A stretch of DNA of 64,000 bases, taken from the NCBI GenBank assembly GCA_903919075.1, contig CAIXGR010000047.1, positions 1-64,000 of the forward strand, given 5' to 3'. Within the stretch, counting starts at the first letter, position 1. Each line of letters begins with the position of its first letter. Below the pieces are notes generated by a model. That model saw only the letters and a list, made by a program, of their open reading frames with translations. It was not told where the DNA came from and made no database searches. Of the stretch, positions 49,548 through 60,224 are shown piece after piece. This DNA is from an uncultured Bacteroidota bacterium. Lineage in GTDB: Bacteria; Bacteroidota; Bacteroidia; Chitinophagales; LD1. A program made the translations under genes and the position numbers.

Positions 49548-50937
49548 ACCCCAAAATCTTCATCATACTCTCCGCAGTTTGTTCCTCGGCAAAAACCTTG
49601 TAAACAAACTCGCCTTTCTTTTTCTCATCCACTAAAATATGCGGAGGAGAGGGGAGAAGACAATGTTTAATACCACCATATCCGCTCAAAGTATCCTGGT
49701 AAGCACCGGTATTAAAAAAGCCGATGTATAATTTATCTCCCTGTTTTATTTTAGGCAGGTACACTTGGTTAATGTGCGCGTCACTATTGTAATAATCGCC
49801 AACATCGCAGGTAATGCCGCCTAGGTTTACGTGCTTATAATCATCATCCCATTTATTAACCGGTAGCATAATAAAGCGTTGCGAAAGCCCCCATATATCC
49901 GGCAGGTTATTCATCAGCGAGCCATCCAGCATATACCATGTTTCACGGTCGTTCTGGCGTTTTACGCCCAATACACTAAAAATAACACAACCACTTTCGC
50001 CAACAGTATAAGTACCGAACTCTGTAAAAATATCAGGTTCATCAACCCCTTCATTATTGCAAACAGTTTTTATCTGCGAAATAATTTCGTTAATCATATA
50101 CTCATAATCAAAATCGGCTGCCAGCGAATGTTTAATAGGCATTCCTCCACCCAAATTAAGCGCAGTTAACTCCGGACATATTTTTTTCAACTCGCAATAT
50201 ACTTCCAATGCTTTATGAAACTCCGTCCAGTAATAGTTCACATCTTTAATACCGGTATCAATAAAAAAGTGTAACATCTTCACTTTAAAATTCGGATTGT
50301 TCTGTATTTTTTGCTGGTAAAACGGCACAATATCTTTATATCTCACACCAAGTCGCGAAGTATAAAACTCATACTTAGGCTCTTCCTCCGCCGCAATTCT
50401 AAAACCAATATTCAAGGGCTCGCCAACATTCTGGTATTTATCTAACTCATCTAAGTTATCAAGCACTGGTATAATATTCTTGTAGCCATTTTTAATGGCA
50501 TCAATAATATTATCAACGTAACTCTGCGGTTTAAACCCGTTGCAAATAATGTAGTTCTCTTTTTTAATTTTCTTTTTCTCTTCCAGCCTTTTAATAATTT
50601 CAAAATCGAAGGCTGATGAAGTTTCAATGAAAACTTTATTTTTCAAAGCCTCTTCCAGCACGAAAGAGAAGTGTGAGCTTTTGGTGCAGTAACAATAGTT
50701 ATAATCGCCCCTGTAATCGTTATTGGCAATGGCCGAATTAAAAAGCCTGCGCGCCTTTTGTATTTGCTGCCCTATTTTGGGCAAATACGTAATTCGCAGC
50801 GGACTGCCGTATTTTTCTATAATATCCATTAACGGCAAATTATTCCATAGCAAATAGCTTTTTTCAGTCTTAAAATCCTTTTGAGGGAAATCAAAGGTCT
50901 GCTCAATTAGCTCGCGGTATTTGGGGTTCTTTATCAT
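49543..50937 (-). CDS. PLP-dependent arginine decarboxylase-like protein (fold type III)
   Basis: YNYCYCTKSSHFSFVLEEALK (PLP Lys), LNLGGGMPIKHS, C-terminal GGIKHCLLPSP. Confidence 0.85.
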   Translation of the reverse strand: MIKNPKYRELIEQTFDFPQKDFKTEKSYLLWNNLPLMDIIEKYGSPLRITYLPKIGQQIQKARRLFNSAIANNDYRGDYNYCYCTKSSHFSFVLEEALKNKVFIETSSAFDFEIIKRLEEKKKIKKENYIICNGFKPQSYVDNIIDAIKNGYKNIIPVLDNLDELDKYQNVGEPLNIGFRIAAEEEPKYEFYTSRLGVRYKDIVPFYQQKIQNNPNFKVKMLHFFIDTGIKDVNYYWTEFHKALEVYCELKKICPELTALNLGGGMPIKHSLAADFDYEYMINEIISQIKTVCNNEGVDEPDIFTEFGTYTVGESGCVIFSVLGVKRQNDRETWYMLDGSLMNNLPDIWGLSQRFIMLPVNKWDDDYKHVNLGGITCDVGDYYNSDAHINQVYLPKIKQGDKLYIGFFNTGAYQDTLSGYGGIKHCLLPSPPHILVDEKKKGEFVYKVFAEEQTAESMMKILGY

Positions 50938-51030
50938 TATCAGAAAAAATTGTCCGCGAAGTTATATTTTTAGCCGCGTTTATTCGATTTTTTTTGAGCA
51001 GGGGCCATTTGGCCCAAAACACAATTTGTA

Positions 51031-52812
51031 ATGAATTTAGAAGAAACATTAAAGCAGGCCACAGTTCAAATTTTCAAAGAAGAATTCGACGCGGATATAA
51101 CCACCGATGCCGTAACTATAAACATCACCAAAAAAGAACACGAAGGCGATTTTACCATTGTTGCTTTCCCATTGGCAAAGTTTGCCAAAATGCTGCCCGA
51201 GCAAACTGCACAGAAGTTAGGGGAAGCAATGCAGGCCAAAACCGGTATAGTAGACCGTTTTAATGTCATCAAAGGCTTTTTGAACCTTTCACTTACAGAT
51301 ACTTACTGGTTAAACAGGTTGAAAGAAATTTCAAAAAACAATTCATACGGAACGTTTTCGCCCAATAGCCAAAAAGTTGCTTTAGAATATTGCGGCCCCA
51401 ACACGAACAAGCCTTTGCATATAGGCCACGTGCGCAACATGCTGCTCGGTTTTTCAATGAGCGAAATTTTGAAAGCCACCGGCTACAACGTTACTAAAAT
51501 GAATATTTATAACGACCGGGGTGTGGCTATCTGCCAATCCATGGTCGCGTACTTGCGTTATGCCAATGGTGCCACACCAAAATCAAGTGGTATTAAGGGC
51601 GATCATTTTGTGGGCGATTGGTATGTAAAGTTTAACACGGTTTGCATGGAAGAAATAACCACTCTTTCCAACGCGCCTGCAGATAAAGACGAAGCGAAAA
51701 AGCTAACACCCATTTATAAAGATGCACAAGCCTTACTTTTAAAATGGGAAGCCGGCGACAAAGAAACCATTGAACTTTGGAAAAAGATGAACGAATGGGT
51801 ATACGAAGGTTTCCAGGAAACCTACAAACTGCTCGGCGTAGATTTTCAGAAAGATTACTATGAAAGCGAAACCTACAAGCTGGGCAAAAATATTGTTGAT
51901 GAAGGCTTACAGAAAAAAACTTTTTATAAACGTGCCGATGGTGCCGTAGCGGTTGATTTAACACCGGATGGGTTGGATGAAAAAGTGTTGTTGCGCGCCG
52001 ATGGTACTTCAATATATATCACGCAGGATATTGCCACCGCTCAATTGCGCTACGATGAATTTGAAATGAATAAACTGATTTATGTAGTAGCTAATGAGCA
52101 AGACTACCATTTTAAAGTTCTCAAACTTGTATTACAAAAGCTCGGCCGTAAATGGGCCGAAGGCATCTACCATCTTTCTTATGCATTAGTCGAATCACCC
52201 ACCGGTAGGTTCAAATCTCGCGAAGGCAAAACTGCCGATGCCGATGATTTAATTTCGGAAGTGTTGCGCATTGCCGAAGAGAAAACAAAAGAGCTGGGAA
52301 AAATTGAAGGCTTTACAGAAGAAGAAGCAACAAAGCTTTACAAAACAATCGGGCTTGGTGCGTTGAAATATTTTATACTCCGCGTAAATCCCTATAAGAA
52401 AATAATTTTTAATCCTGAAGAAAGTATAGATTTTCACGGCCATACCGGCCCGTTTGTGCAATACACTTACGCGCGCATACGCGCAGTAATCCGCAAAGCG
52501 GGCGAGCAAACAAATGGATTTGAAATTCCATCTGGCTTAAACCTTGCAGCTGTTGAACGCGAAATTATCATTCAACTAAGCGAGTACGAAAATGTAGTAA
52601 AAACCGCTGCCGATAAATACGACCCATCTGAACTGGCGAATTACGTTTACACCCTCGCCAAAACCTACAATAAATTTTACCACGAGCATCCCATCTTGAA
52701 TGCTGAAAGTGAAAGCGAGAAAAAATTCCGTATCGCTTTATCGAATGAAACCAGTGTGATTATTAAAAAGGCAATGAAGTTGTTGGGGATTGATGTGCCG
52801 GAGAAGATGTAG
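51031..52812 (+). CDS. argS: Arginyl-tRNA synthetase
   Basis: EYCGPNTNKPLHIGHVRNMLLG; SREGKTADADDLISEV; DFHGHTGPFVQYTYARIRAV. Confidence 0.97.
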   Translation: MNLEETLKQATVQIFKEEFDADITTDAVTINITKKEHEGDFTIVAFPLAKFAKMLPEQTAQKLGEAMQAKTGIVDRFNVIKGFLNLSLTDTYWLNRLKEISKNNSYGTFSPNSQKVALEYCGPNTNKPLHIGHVRNMLLGFSMSEILKATGYNVTKMNIYNDRGVAICQSMVAYLRYANGATPKSSGIKGDHFVGDWYVKFNTVCMEEITTLSNAPADKDEAKKLTPIYKDAQALLLKWEAGDKETIELWKKMNEWVYEGFQETYKLLGVDFQKDYYESETYKLGKNIVDEGLQKKTFYKRADGAVAVDLTPDGLDEKVLLRADGTSIYITQDIATAQLRYDEFEMNKLIYVVANEQDYHFKVLKLVLQKLGRKWAEGIYHLSYALVESPTGRFKSREGKTADADDLISEVLRIAEEKTKELGKIEGFTEEEATKLYKTIGLGALKYFILRVNPYKKIIFNPEESIDFHGHTGPFVQYTYARIRAVIRKAGEQTNGFEIPSGLNLAAVEREIIIQLSEYENVVKTAADKYDPSELANYVYTLAKTYNKFYHEHPILNAESESEKKFRIALSNETSVIIKKAMKLLGIDVPEKM

Positions 52813-52818
52813 AAGATA

Positions 52819-53322
52819 TCAGAATTTTATGCTATCTCGTTTGCAATACCAGTTAGGGTCACAATTGGTGATTTTGCAGCCACCTGTAACGAATTTTACA
52901 CCCTCATCTTTCGTTGAGTCGCCTCTTGTTGAAATAGGAACCCCATACATTATAGGAATTGCTTTGTCTTTTTTGTGGCAAACGGGACACGTTTTGTTAT
53001 GCACTGAAGCGTCATATTTGCAATACTTATGGACATCCAATGTAAGCTTAGTGTCTCCTTTAATTGTTATATTATGAAAAGTTGTATCGCCGAAAGGAAT
53101 ACGACTTATCTTGATAGAATAGATGCCTGGAGAAACTCCAATAATTTTAAACTTACCGTTGTTATCGGTAAGTGCTTCGAACATATTTATGGTAGAAATG
53201 AGTTGAACATCGGTGCCTGAAATCTTCTTGTTCTTTATTTTATCAATAACAATTCCTTCAATGGTTTGACCAAAAATCAATATGGAAATTGACAAAAGTG
53301 AAAATGTTATAAGTAATCGCAT
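52819..53322 (-). CDS. Secreted carboxypeptidase-regulatory-like domain protein with Cys-rich C-terminus
   Basis: IEGIVIDKIKNKKISGTDVQL...TDNNGKFKIIGVSPGIYSIKIS; then CPVCHKKDKAIPIMYG...VTGGCKITNCDPNWYCKR. Confidence 0.75.
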   Translation of the reverse strand: MRLLITFSLLSISILIFGQTIEGIVIDKIKNKKISGTDVQLISTINMFEALTDNNGKFKIIGVSPGIYSIKISRIPFGDTTFHNITIKGDTKLTLDVHKYCKYDASVHNKTCPVCHKKDKAIPIMYGVPISTRGDSTKDEGVKFVTGGCKITNCDPNWYCKRDSIKF

Positions 53323-53325
53323 TTC

Positions 53326-54213
53326 TTACTTTATAAACCTCGGGCTAACTACCAAATCCTTAACCCCAAGCGCATAATTATAAAACCCTTCATTGGTTTT
53401 TACGCCTAAATAGCCAGCAGTAACCATATTAATCAATAAAGGACAAGGTGCATATTTCGGGTTGCCAAACCCTTCGTGCAATACGCGTAGAATGGCAAGA
53501 CAAACATCTAATCCAATAAAATCTGCTAATTGCAAAGGGCCCATAGGGTGGGCCATTCCAAGTTTCATTACTATATCAATTTCTTCAACACCAGCTACTC
53601 CTTCATATAAAGTATAAATAGCTTCGTTAATCATAGGCATCAAAATTCTATTTGCTACAAAGCCGGGATAGTCATTTACCTCAACCGGGCTTTTGCCAAG
53701 TTTTAATGAAAGCTCCATAATGGTTTTCAATACTTCATCGCTGGTGGCATAACCTTTTATTATTTCCACCAATTTCATTACCGGTACCGGGTTCATAAAG
53801 TGCATGCCTATTACTTTATCGGCGCGGTTAGTAGCAGCAGCAATTTTGGTAATAGAGATGGAAGAAGTATTCGAAGCCAGAATAGTTTCTTTCTTACACA
53901 ACTCATCCAGCTGCTTAAAAATTTTCAATTTAATTTCCGAATTCTCAGTAGCCGCTTCAATTACTAAATCAGAATCTTTACAGGCATCGAGAGTAGTACC
54001 GGTAACAAGATTTTTTAGAGTTGAGTTTTTTACTTCTTCTTTAATACTGCCCTTCGCCACCATCCTATCCAGGTTTTTTGAAACAGTAGCTACTGCCTTT
54101 TTCAAAGCATCTTCCGATACATCTACCAGCGTTACATTAAAACCATTCATCGCAAAAACATGGGCAATGCCATTACCCATGGTGCCTGCTCCTATAACTG
54201 AAATTTTCCGCAT
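53326..54213 (-). CDS. 3-hydroxybutyryl-CoA dehydrogenase
   Basis: ISVIGAGTMGNGIAHVFAMNGFNVTLVD, NTSSISITKIAAATNRADKVIGMHFMNPVPVMKLVEII. Confidence 0.96.
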   Translation of the reverse strand: MRKISVIGAGTMGNGIAHVFAMNGFNVTLVDVSEDALKKAVATVSKNLDRMVAKGSIKEEVKNSTLKNLVTGTTLDACKDSDLVIEAATENSEIKLKIFKQLDELCKKETILASNTSSISITKIAAATNRADKVIGMHFMNPVPVMKLVEIIKGYATSDEVLKTIMELSLKLGKSPVEVNDYPGFVANRILMPMINEAIYTLYEGVAGVEEIDIVMKLGMAHPMGPLQLADFIGLDVCLAILRVLHEGFGNPKYAPCPLLINMVTAGYLGVKTNEGFYNYALGVKDLVVSPRFIK

Positions 54214-54257
54214 CTTTTTATTTAATTAAATTCTCCGTAAAGGTTACCAAATATTTT

Positions 54258-55658
54258 CTATCCAATTCGAAATGTTGTTAATACCCAATTCTTATTCAGG
54301 TCAATAACCGCAGCACCACAATAGGTACACACATCATCAGTTGTATCTGTATATGGCGCCCCGCACGATGAGCATTCGTAGCTATAAACAGTTTCCTTAG
54401 CCGGTGTTTGCAATGCCTTAATATTTTTAGATAAAGTAAGCGTAAAGCCATGCGTGGTAGCTTCTTCGTCTAGCATCGTTAATCTTGGCTGTAGCGATAC
54501 CCTTTTATAAGTTACACTAAGTAAAAAAACTAGGTTAAGTCTTTCATTCTCTTCACTAAAGTTCGATAATGCCACATCATTCAAGTAAAGGCGGTCAAAA
54601 ATAAAATTACCGCTGGCCGCTTTTATCTTCAAAATGTTTGCAACAGTTTCGCTATCAGCAAAGCGCGATAATTTTTTTTCATCCCCACCGGTCATCACTT
54701 CCATAATTTGCATAAAAACGTTTGATGCAATATCTTCCATTCGGTGTGTTGAAAAAAGAGTGTCATTTTTGGTAAGTTCCAAAAGTTGTTCTTGCGCATT
54801 ATCTTCCAATGCTATTGAAGCATTATCATAATCATCCGCCTGAGTTATTTCACCAAGCACCCAATCATATGATGCATTATTGGTAAGTGTTCCGCAACTT
54901 GAGCACCGGCTTATCTCTCCCATTTTTATGTCTAACGGTGCGCCGCAATTGGGGCAGTTATCATTATCATACAAATTTTTTCCCGGGCTCGCATCGCTTC
55001 TTTTTATAAAAGTCCAGTATTCTGTATCGCTGTCATCTTCGTATTGCTCATTAAAAACCGGGTATTTATTACTAATAAATGAATCGTCCATTATAAATCC
55101 TATGGCTACATCTGCTGTATGATAATGGCCTTCTGTATTTGTTTTTACAACCTTAATGCCACTAATACGAATGTTGCTTAATTTGTTGGTTTGCGATAAT
55201 TTGTTCATCATCTCAAACTGTGCTGTGTAGCGCTGATACACACCATCCGAAATCCATTTTCTTACCTGTTTTAAATCTTTATTTTGCCAGGCACTTTGTA
55301 TGGCCATAAAAGAAGTGTGTATTTTTTGTGCATCTAACCCTTCAGGAAAACTATCTGCCGGGTCTGTGTCCGAAACTATATTACCTCCACCGGTAGACGC
55401 AGATTTTGCTTTGGCGGCGCTTATTATAAATATTACAACAATGAATACAATAATAACCACCAAAAAATCAGGGCTTCCCCCTCCGCCGCCACCATAGTAA
55501 CCTCCGCCGCCATAATGCCCACCTCCGCTGCTATGGCCACCACCACCTCCATGCCCTCCGCCGCCGCCGCCAGCACGTGCCCAAATCTCGCTACTGTATA
55601 AAATGCACAGTAATGCTAAAACGTATGTCTTGTTTAAGGCAGTGAAAAGTTGTCGCAT
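54258..55658 (-). CDS. TIM44-like domain membrane protein with Gly/His-rich leader and zinc ribbons
   Basis: RAGGGGGGHGGGGGHSSGGGHYGGGGYYGGGGGG; TM; TIM44-like segment; CPNCGAPL...CSSCGTL and CSSCGAPY...CTYCGAAV. Confidence 0.82.
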   Translation of the reverse strand: MRQLFTALNKTYVLALLCILYSSEIWARAGGGGGGHGGGGGHSSGGGHYGGGGYYGGGGGGSPDFLVVIIVFIVVIFIISAAKAKSASTGGGNIVSDTDPADSFPEGLDAQKIHTSFMAIQSAWQNKDLKQVRKWISDGVYQRYTAQFEMMNKLSQTNKLSNIRISGIKVVKTNTEGHYHTADVAIGFIMDDSFISNKYPVFNEQYEDDSDTEYWTFIKRSDASPGKNLYDNDNCPNCGAPLDIKMGEISRCSSCGTLTNNASYDWVLGEITQADDYDNASIALEDNAQEQLLELTKNDTLFSTHRMEDIASNVFMQIMEVMTGGDEKKLSRFADSETVANILKIKAASGNFIFDRLYLNDVALSNFSEENERLNLVFLLSVTYKRVSLQPRLTMLDEEATTHGFTLTLSKNIKALQTPAKETVYSYECSSCGAPYTDTTDDVCTYCGAAVIDLNKNWVLTTFRIG

Positions 55659-55742
55659 GGGTTAATTGGCTTTATTGAAGAATATATTAGTTCAATCTCA
55701 AATAAAAAGCGTGAAATAATATGGCATGTAATTTTTGGTTAG

Positions 55743-56840
55743 TTACCCTGCAGGCGGTGGTGGTGGCATGTTGCTAAACATAGAAGAAAGTTCCCCTACA
55801 GAATCGGCCTTTGCCCATTGTGCCATACCTGCTTTCCATACCAGCGATTCGCGTTTTAACGAGCCACCGGTTGCCATTTGCGCCATTTGTTCCATACTAA
55901 AGGGGCCGGTTTGCTGTCCGTTTACTGCTATAAAAAATTGCAGCACAGGTGGTGGGTTGTTTGTGTTCTGTTGTGCATTTTGATTTAAGGCATTATTTAG
56001 CGTATTGGCCATCATGTTGCCAACGCCAACGCCAACACCAAGCCCTGCGCCCATGCCACCTATACCTTCATTCGCAGCAGCTGTTTCAATACTTTGCGCG
56101 GTTTTCAATTGCGCCAGTTTTTGCATATCTATTTTATTAAGGCGAGAGTATTCGAATATTTCTTTCTTCAAATCATCTGGCATGCTTACATTCTCAATCA
56201 AAAATTTATTGATGGCAAGGCCGTAAGCTGCAAAATCATCGTTCAATTTATTCTGGCATAGTTGCGAAAGTTCCTCAAGATTAGCTGCAAATTTATCTAT
56301 AGTAATATCGCCACTTCCCGCGGCACTCGAAAACTTGGTTACCATCAGGCTTCTAAGTTGCCCTGCAATTTCTTCGGTACTGTATTGTCCTTCAGTGCCG
56401 GCTACCTGTTGAATAAATTTTCCTGCGTCTACGATATGAAAAGCAAATGTTCCGAAAGCACGCAATTCTATCATGCCAAAACGAGGATCGTTTATTGTAA
56501 TTGGATTTTTAGTGCCCCATTTTTGTCCCAGGAATTGCCTGGTGCTTGCAAAAAATACATCTGCCTTAAATGGGCTTTGAAATCCGTATTTCCATCCCTT
56601 AAGGGTTGCCAGAATAGGCATGTTCTGTGTTTCAAGAGTATACATACCCGGTTGAAATACATCAGCTATTTTGCCTTCGTTTATAAATACCGCTTGCTGC
56701 GATTCGCGCACCGTAAGCTTGGCATTCATTTTAATTTCGTTCTCGTAACGAGGGAACTTCCATATTAAAGTGTCTGTAGAGTCATCGGTCCATTGTATAA
56801 TATCAATAAACTCATGGCTTAATTTATCAAATAGTCCCAT
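55743..56840 (-). CDS. SPFH domain / virion core-like protein with C-terminal GYF_2-like domain
   Basis: MGLFDKLSHEFIDIIQWTDDSTDTLIWKFPRYENEIKMNAKLTVRESQQAVFINEGKIADVF; C-terminal FIAVNGQQTGPFSMEQM. Confidence 0.88.
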   Translation of the reverse strand: MGLFDKLSHEFIDIIQWTDDSTDTLIWKFPRYENEIKMNAKLTVRESQQAVFINEGKIADVFQPGMYTLETQNMPILATLKGWKYGFQSPFKADVFFASTRQFLGQKWGTKNPITINDPRFGMIELRAFGTFAFHIVDAGKFIQQVAGTEGQYSTEEIAGQLRSLMVTKFSSAAGSGDITIDKFAANLEELSQLCQNKLNDDFAAYGLAINKFLIENVSMPDDLKKEIFEYSRLNKIDMQKLAQLKTAQSIETAAANEGIGGMGAGLGVGVGVGNMMANTLNNALNQNAQQNTNNPPPVLQFFIAVNGQQTGPFSMEQMAQMATGGSLKRESLVWKAGMAQWAKADSVGELSSMFSNMPPPPPAG

Positions 56841-56915
56841 ATAGGTGTTTTTAAAATTTAAATAAAGATTGTTGTTTTAGGTTGAATATTCTAAATATTT
56901 ATATTTTTTAAGATT

Positions 56916-59309
56916 TTACTCCTTTATTAATTTCTTAGTAACCCCATTTCCAGATTTGTCTGTCAGCTTTACAAAATAGCTGCCTGCTGCAATGTTTTTC
57001 AAATTTAAACTTATCGAATTCTGAGTGTTCGAAATTTTGCATGTAAAAAATTTTTTACCCAAAATATCAAATATTTCTGCCTGGTTAAAAGTATTTATTT
57101 CAAAACTTACTGTCAAAGTTTCTGCAGTCGGGTTAGGATAAAGCTTAATGTTTTGCAACGGATTTATTTGTTGTATTCCTGTTTGCAATGGGCAACTTAC
57201 CCTGGTATTAGTATCAGTACGCAGATTTGAATTGTAAATGGCTAAGGCATATTCGCCCTTTTGTATATTATAAATGGTTATCGTCCCAACTCTGTCGGAA
57301 TCATTATACTCTGTATTTACCAAAAACGAGTCTGCAAATGCCCAGTCATCATGCTGTGTTGGGCGGTACATTAATACAAGGCTATCTTCTTTGTTGCTAA
57401 TAAATGTTGAATCCAGATAAGCACCCGTAGTTCCGTTATAGTTAATAGTTGCTGTAGCGTTAAAGGTTGAATCAAATATGCCGTTTACAGTCCAGTATCT
57501 ATGGTTATTCAAATGAAGCCCATGAATCGGATTAAACATAGCATCTGCTGCAATCCAATTGTGTTCCACCCGCAGTAAAACCGAATCTGTGCCCATGGAA
57601 TTAACTTTTACATTCATTAACCCAAAGCCGTAATTGTAATTACCGGTATCCTTAATTATTTTCCATTCGTCGTTTATAGCGTCTTGCAAATCTTCATCAA
57701 AATCAGGAACTATATATACCGGTCGAAAAGGAAGTGTGGTAGTGCGGCTTGTACATTCTCCGCTCACCATAACTGTTTCAGTAACGCGGCTCATATCCTG
57801 GTTGAAAAAGGAAATCTTTACCGGTACGTTATTGTAGTAATGCTGTGCATGGCTAATACGTTGGCGTATTTGATAATTTACTAAATAATTTGCGCTAACT
57901 GGTTCAACCTCGCTATGCTCAATAGATAAATGGGTAAAGCCCGGCTGTAGTACCCAATCATTAAAATAATTGGTTAAATCAATACCAGAGCACTGGCTTA
58001 AAAAATCGCGAAGCTTTTCGGTGCTGCCATTTTTATAGGCATAGTAATCAATATAATTTTTTACGCAATGAAAGAAAAGCGAATCTCCCATATAGTAGCG
58101 TAAGGTATGAATCACATTTGCACCTTTATCATACACCGTTGTGCCGTAAGTCATATCATGCGGAATATTGCCTACCGGGTAATATCCTTGGTCGTTTATA
58201 TTTCCCATTTGCAAAACGTTTTGCAATTTTATACGCATTTGTTGTTTTGCTGAATCAATCCCGTAGGTGTATTCATAAAATGTAATTTCATTATATGATG
58301 CCCAGCCCTCATTAAGCCACATTTCTTCCGAACTATCGCAGGTTACCAGGTCGCCAAACCAATGGTGGCTTAGCTCGTGGGCCATAGTCGACTCACAAGT
58401 ATTAAAAAAAGTAGGCACGTTCGGGTTTAAATAATATTCCGAAAAAATGATGTTAGTGGCATGTTCCATAGCCCCATAAGCAAAAGGAACTATGCAATAC
58501 CCTACCCTTTCCCACCGGTATCGCCCCCAAAGTTTTTCCTCATTATGGAAAACTTCATGCAGGTGTACAAATTGCGATTTAAGCATGGTAGTATCTGCTG
58601 CCACCGCACCCAATTCAACTGGTATTGTTCCATTCATCCCATTTACAGTATCGGTTAAAGTTGTAAATTTAGCCACCGCTACCGATGCCAGATAAGAGGG
58701 TATGCTTTCATATAATTTCCAGTGCCATATATTAATGGTAGCGTTTTGTACTGTATCTAACAATACGCCGTTACAAAAAGCTTTATGAATGTTTCGGGTG
58801 GTAACATAATACTCGTAATAGCTGCGCACCTTAAAATTATCGAAGCACGGAAACCAAACTTTCCCAAAATTATTTGGAGTAGACACAAAACTTACCCCGA
58901 TATTATATGCCATGGTTCCATTCCAAAAAAAACCGCCAAAGTCGTTGGATGGTTGTAATGGGTGGCCGTGATAAAAGATTTCAAGCGTTGCAGAATCTCC
59001 GGTATTAAGTGCCGAGGGAAAATTAATGTTCAGTATGGAATCGTTATAGGTAAATACTTGGATAGTGCTATTTACTTTTACCGAATCAACAGTAAGATTA
59101 AGCAGGTCCAGGTGAATGGCCTGTACATTATTCATCTTAGCTTTTACGCCAATAGTTACATCGCCTGTAAGAATATGATTTGTGAAAACACTAAAGTCAA
59201 GCCTCATCAAATAAGAATGAATATCTATAGTATCTCCGCGCAAATCATCGGCAAATAGGCAGCTATTAAATGCTAAAAGCAAAATAACTATACTGAGTTT
59301 TCCTTTCAT
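56916..59309 (-). CDS. M1-family metallopeptidase with T9SS type A sorting domain
   Basis: TMAHELSHHWFGDLVTCDSSEEMWLNEGWASY; C-terminal LYPNPTAETLTVSFE...AGSYFVKLTDKSG. Confidence 0.95.
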   Translation of the reverse strand: MKGKLSIVILLLAFNSCLFADDLRGDTIDIHSYLMRLDFSVFTNHILTGDVTIGVKAKMNNVQAIHLDLLNLTVDSVKVNSTIQVFTYNDSILNINFPSALNTGDSATLEIFYHGHPLQPSNDFGGFFWNGTMAYNIGVSFVSTPNNFGKVWFPCFDNFKVRSYYEYYVTTRNIHKAFCNGVLLDTVQNATINIWHWKLYESIPSYLASVAVAKFTTLTDTVNGMNGTIPVELGAVAADTTMLKSQFVHLHEVFHNEEKLWGRYRWERVGYCIVPFAYGAMEHATNIIFSEYYLNPNVPTFFNTCESTMAHELSHHWFGDLVTCDSSEEMWLNEGWASYNEITFYEYTYGIDSAKQQMRIKLQNVLQMGNINDQGYYPVGNIPHDMTYGTTVYDKGANVIHTLRYYMGDSLFFHCVKNYIDYYAYKNGSTEKLRDFLSQCSGIDLTNYFNDWVLQPGFTHLSIEHSEVEPVSANYLVNYQIRQRISHAQHYYNNVPVKISFFNQDMSRVTETVMVSGECTSRTTTLPFRPVYIVPDFDEDLQDAINDEWKIIKDTGNYNYGFGLMNVKVNSMGTDSVLLRVEHNWIAADAMFNPIHGLHLNNHRYWTVNGIFDSTFNATATINYNGTTGAYLDSTFISNKEDSLVLMYRPTQHDDWAFADSFLVNTEYNDSDRVGTITIYNIQKGEYALAIYNSNLRTDTNTRVSCPLQTGIQQINPLQNIKLYPNPTAETLTVSFEINTFNQAEIFDILGKKFFTCKISNTQNSISLNLKNIAAGSYFVKLTDKSGNGVTKKLIKE

Positions 59310-59486
59310 TAAAGCACTGAATTTAGAGGCGTGAAGATAAAAAGTATATAGTAGGTAGTATTAAGATTTAAAGGTGGTGTCATATCAGTTTAACAAATTA
59401 ATTAGAACAGGCATTTTTGAACAAATACTTACATACAACCAGTTTCTGATTTTTCTGTTATAAATTGCGCCCGCTTTAAAAAATTT

Positions 59487-60206
59487 ATGAACGACAAACG
59501 ACTTAAAATACTGGCACTGGCAATTGTTTTAATCATGCCGGTTTTTTTCCTGCTTGTTTTTCAACCACTTGGTAAAATACCTCGCCCAAAATCGCCGCCA
59601 AAAATGTTTGCCACAGGCACAAAAGAGGGCACAAATAATAAAGGTGAAAAGGTTCAGGATTCGGTTTACCACACTATACCCAATTATAAATTCGAAACAC
59701 AAAATGGCGATTCGCTCGAGTTGGATTCACTGCACGGCAATATTTATGTGGCCGATTTTTTCTTTGCCACCTGCCCCGGTATTTGCCCAAAGCTGAGCAA
59801 TAGCCTTGAAAGAGTGCAGCAGGCCTTTGTGAAGGATAATAACTTTAAAATAGTATCTATTAGTGTAGACCCTGCCAAAGATACCTTGCAAGCATTAAGA
59901 AAGTATGCCGCTATGCACAATGCCATACCCGGCAAATGGTATTTTTTGCGGACTGATAAAGAAGATGTTTTTAAACTGGCCCGCGAAGGATTTTATGTTA
60001 CCGCCAAAAACGATGAAGACGGCGGCCCCGAAGCCTTTATGCACAGCGAAAAATTAGTATTGATAGACCAAGATGGCAACATACGCGGCTATTACAGCGG
60101 TGTTGATACCAACCGGGTACTAAAAATGATGGGCGATATTGTACTACTACTTCGGCAAACGGAAGATGGATTTAGTTTCGATCAGAAAAAGCCGAAAGCA
60201 AAATAA
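59487..60206 (+). CDS. SCO1/SenC family protein
   Basis: IYVADFFFATCPGICPKLSNSLERVQ (CxxxC); VSISVDPAKDTLQALRKYA. Confidence 0.94.
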   Translation: MNDKRLKILALAIVLIMPVFFLLVFQPLGKIPRPKSPPKMFATGTKEGTNNKGEKVQDSVYHTIPNYKFETQNGDSLELDSLHGNIYVADFFFATCPGICPKLSNSLERVQQAFVKDNNFKIVSISVDPAKDTLQALRKYAAMHNAIPGKWYFLRTDKEDVFKLAREGFYVTAKNDEDGGPEAFMHSEKLVLIDQDGNIRGYYSGVDTNRVLKMMGDIVLLLRQTEDGFSFDQKKPKAK

Positions 60207-60224
60207 TGTATAACTAAAGTTTTA

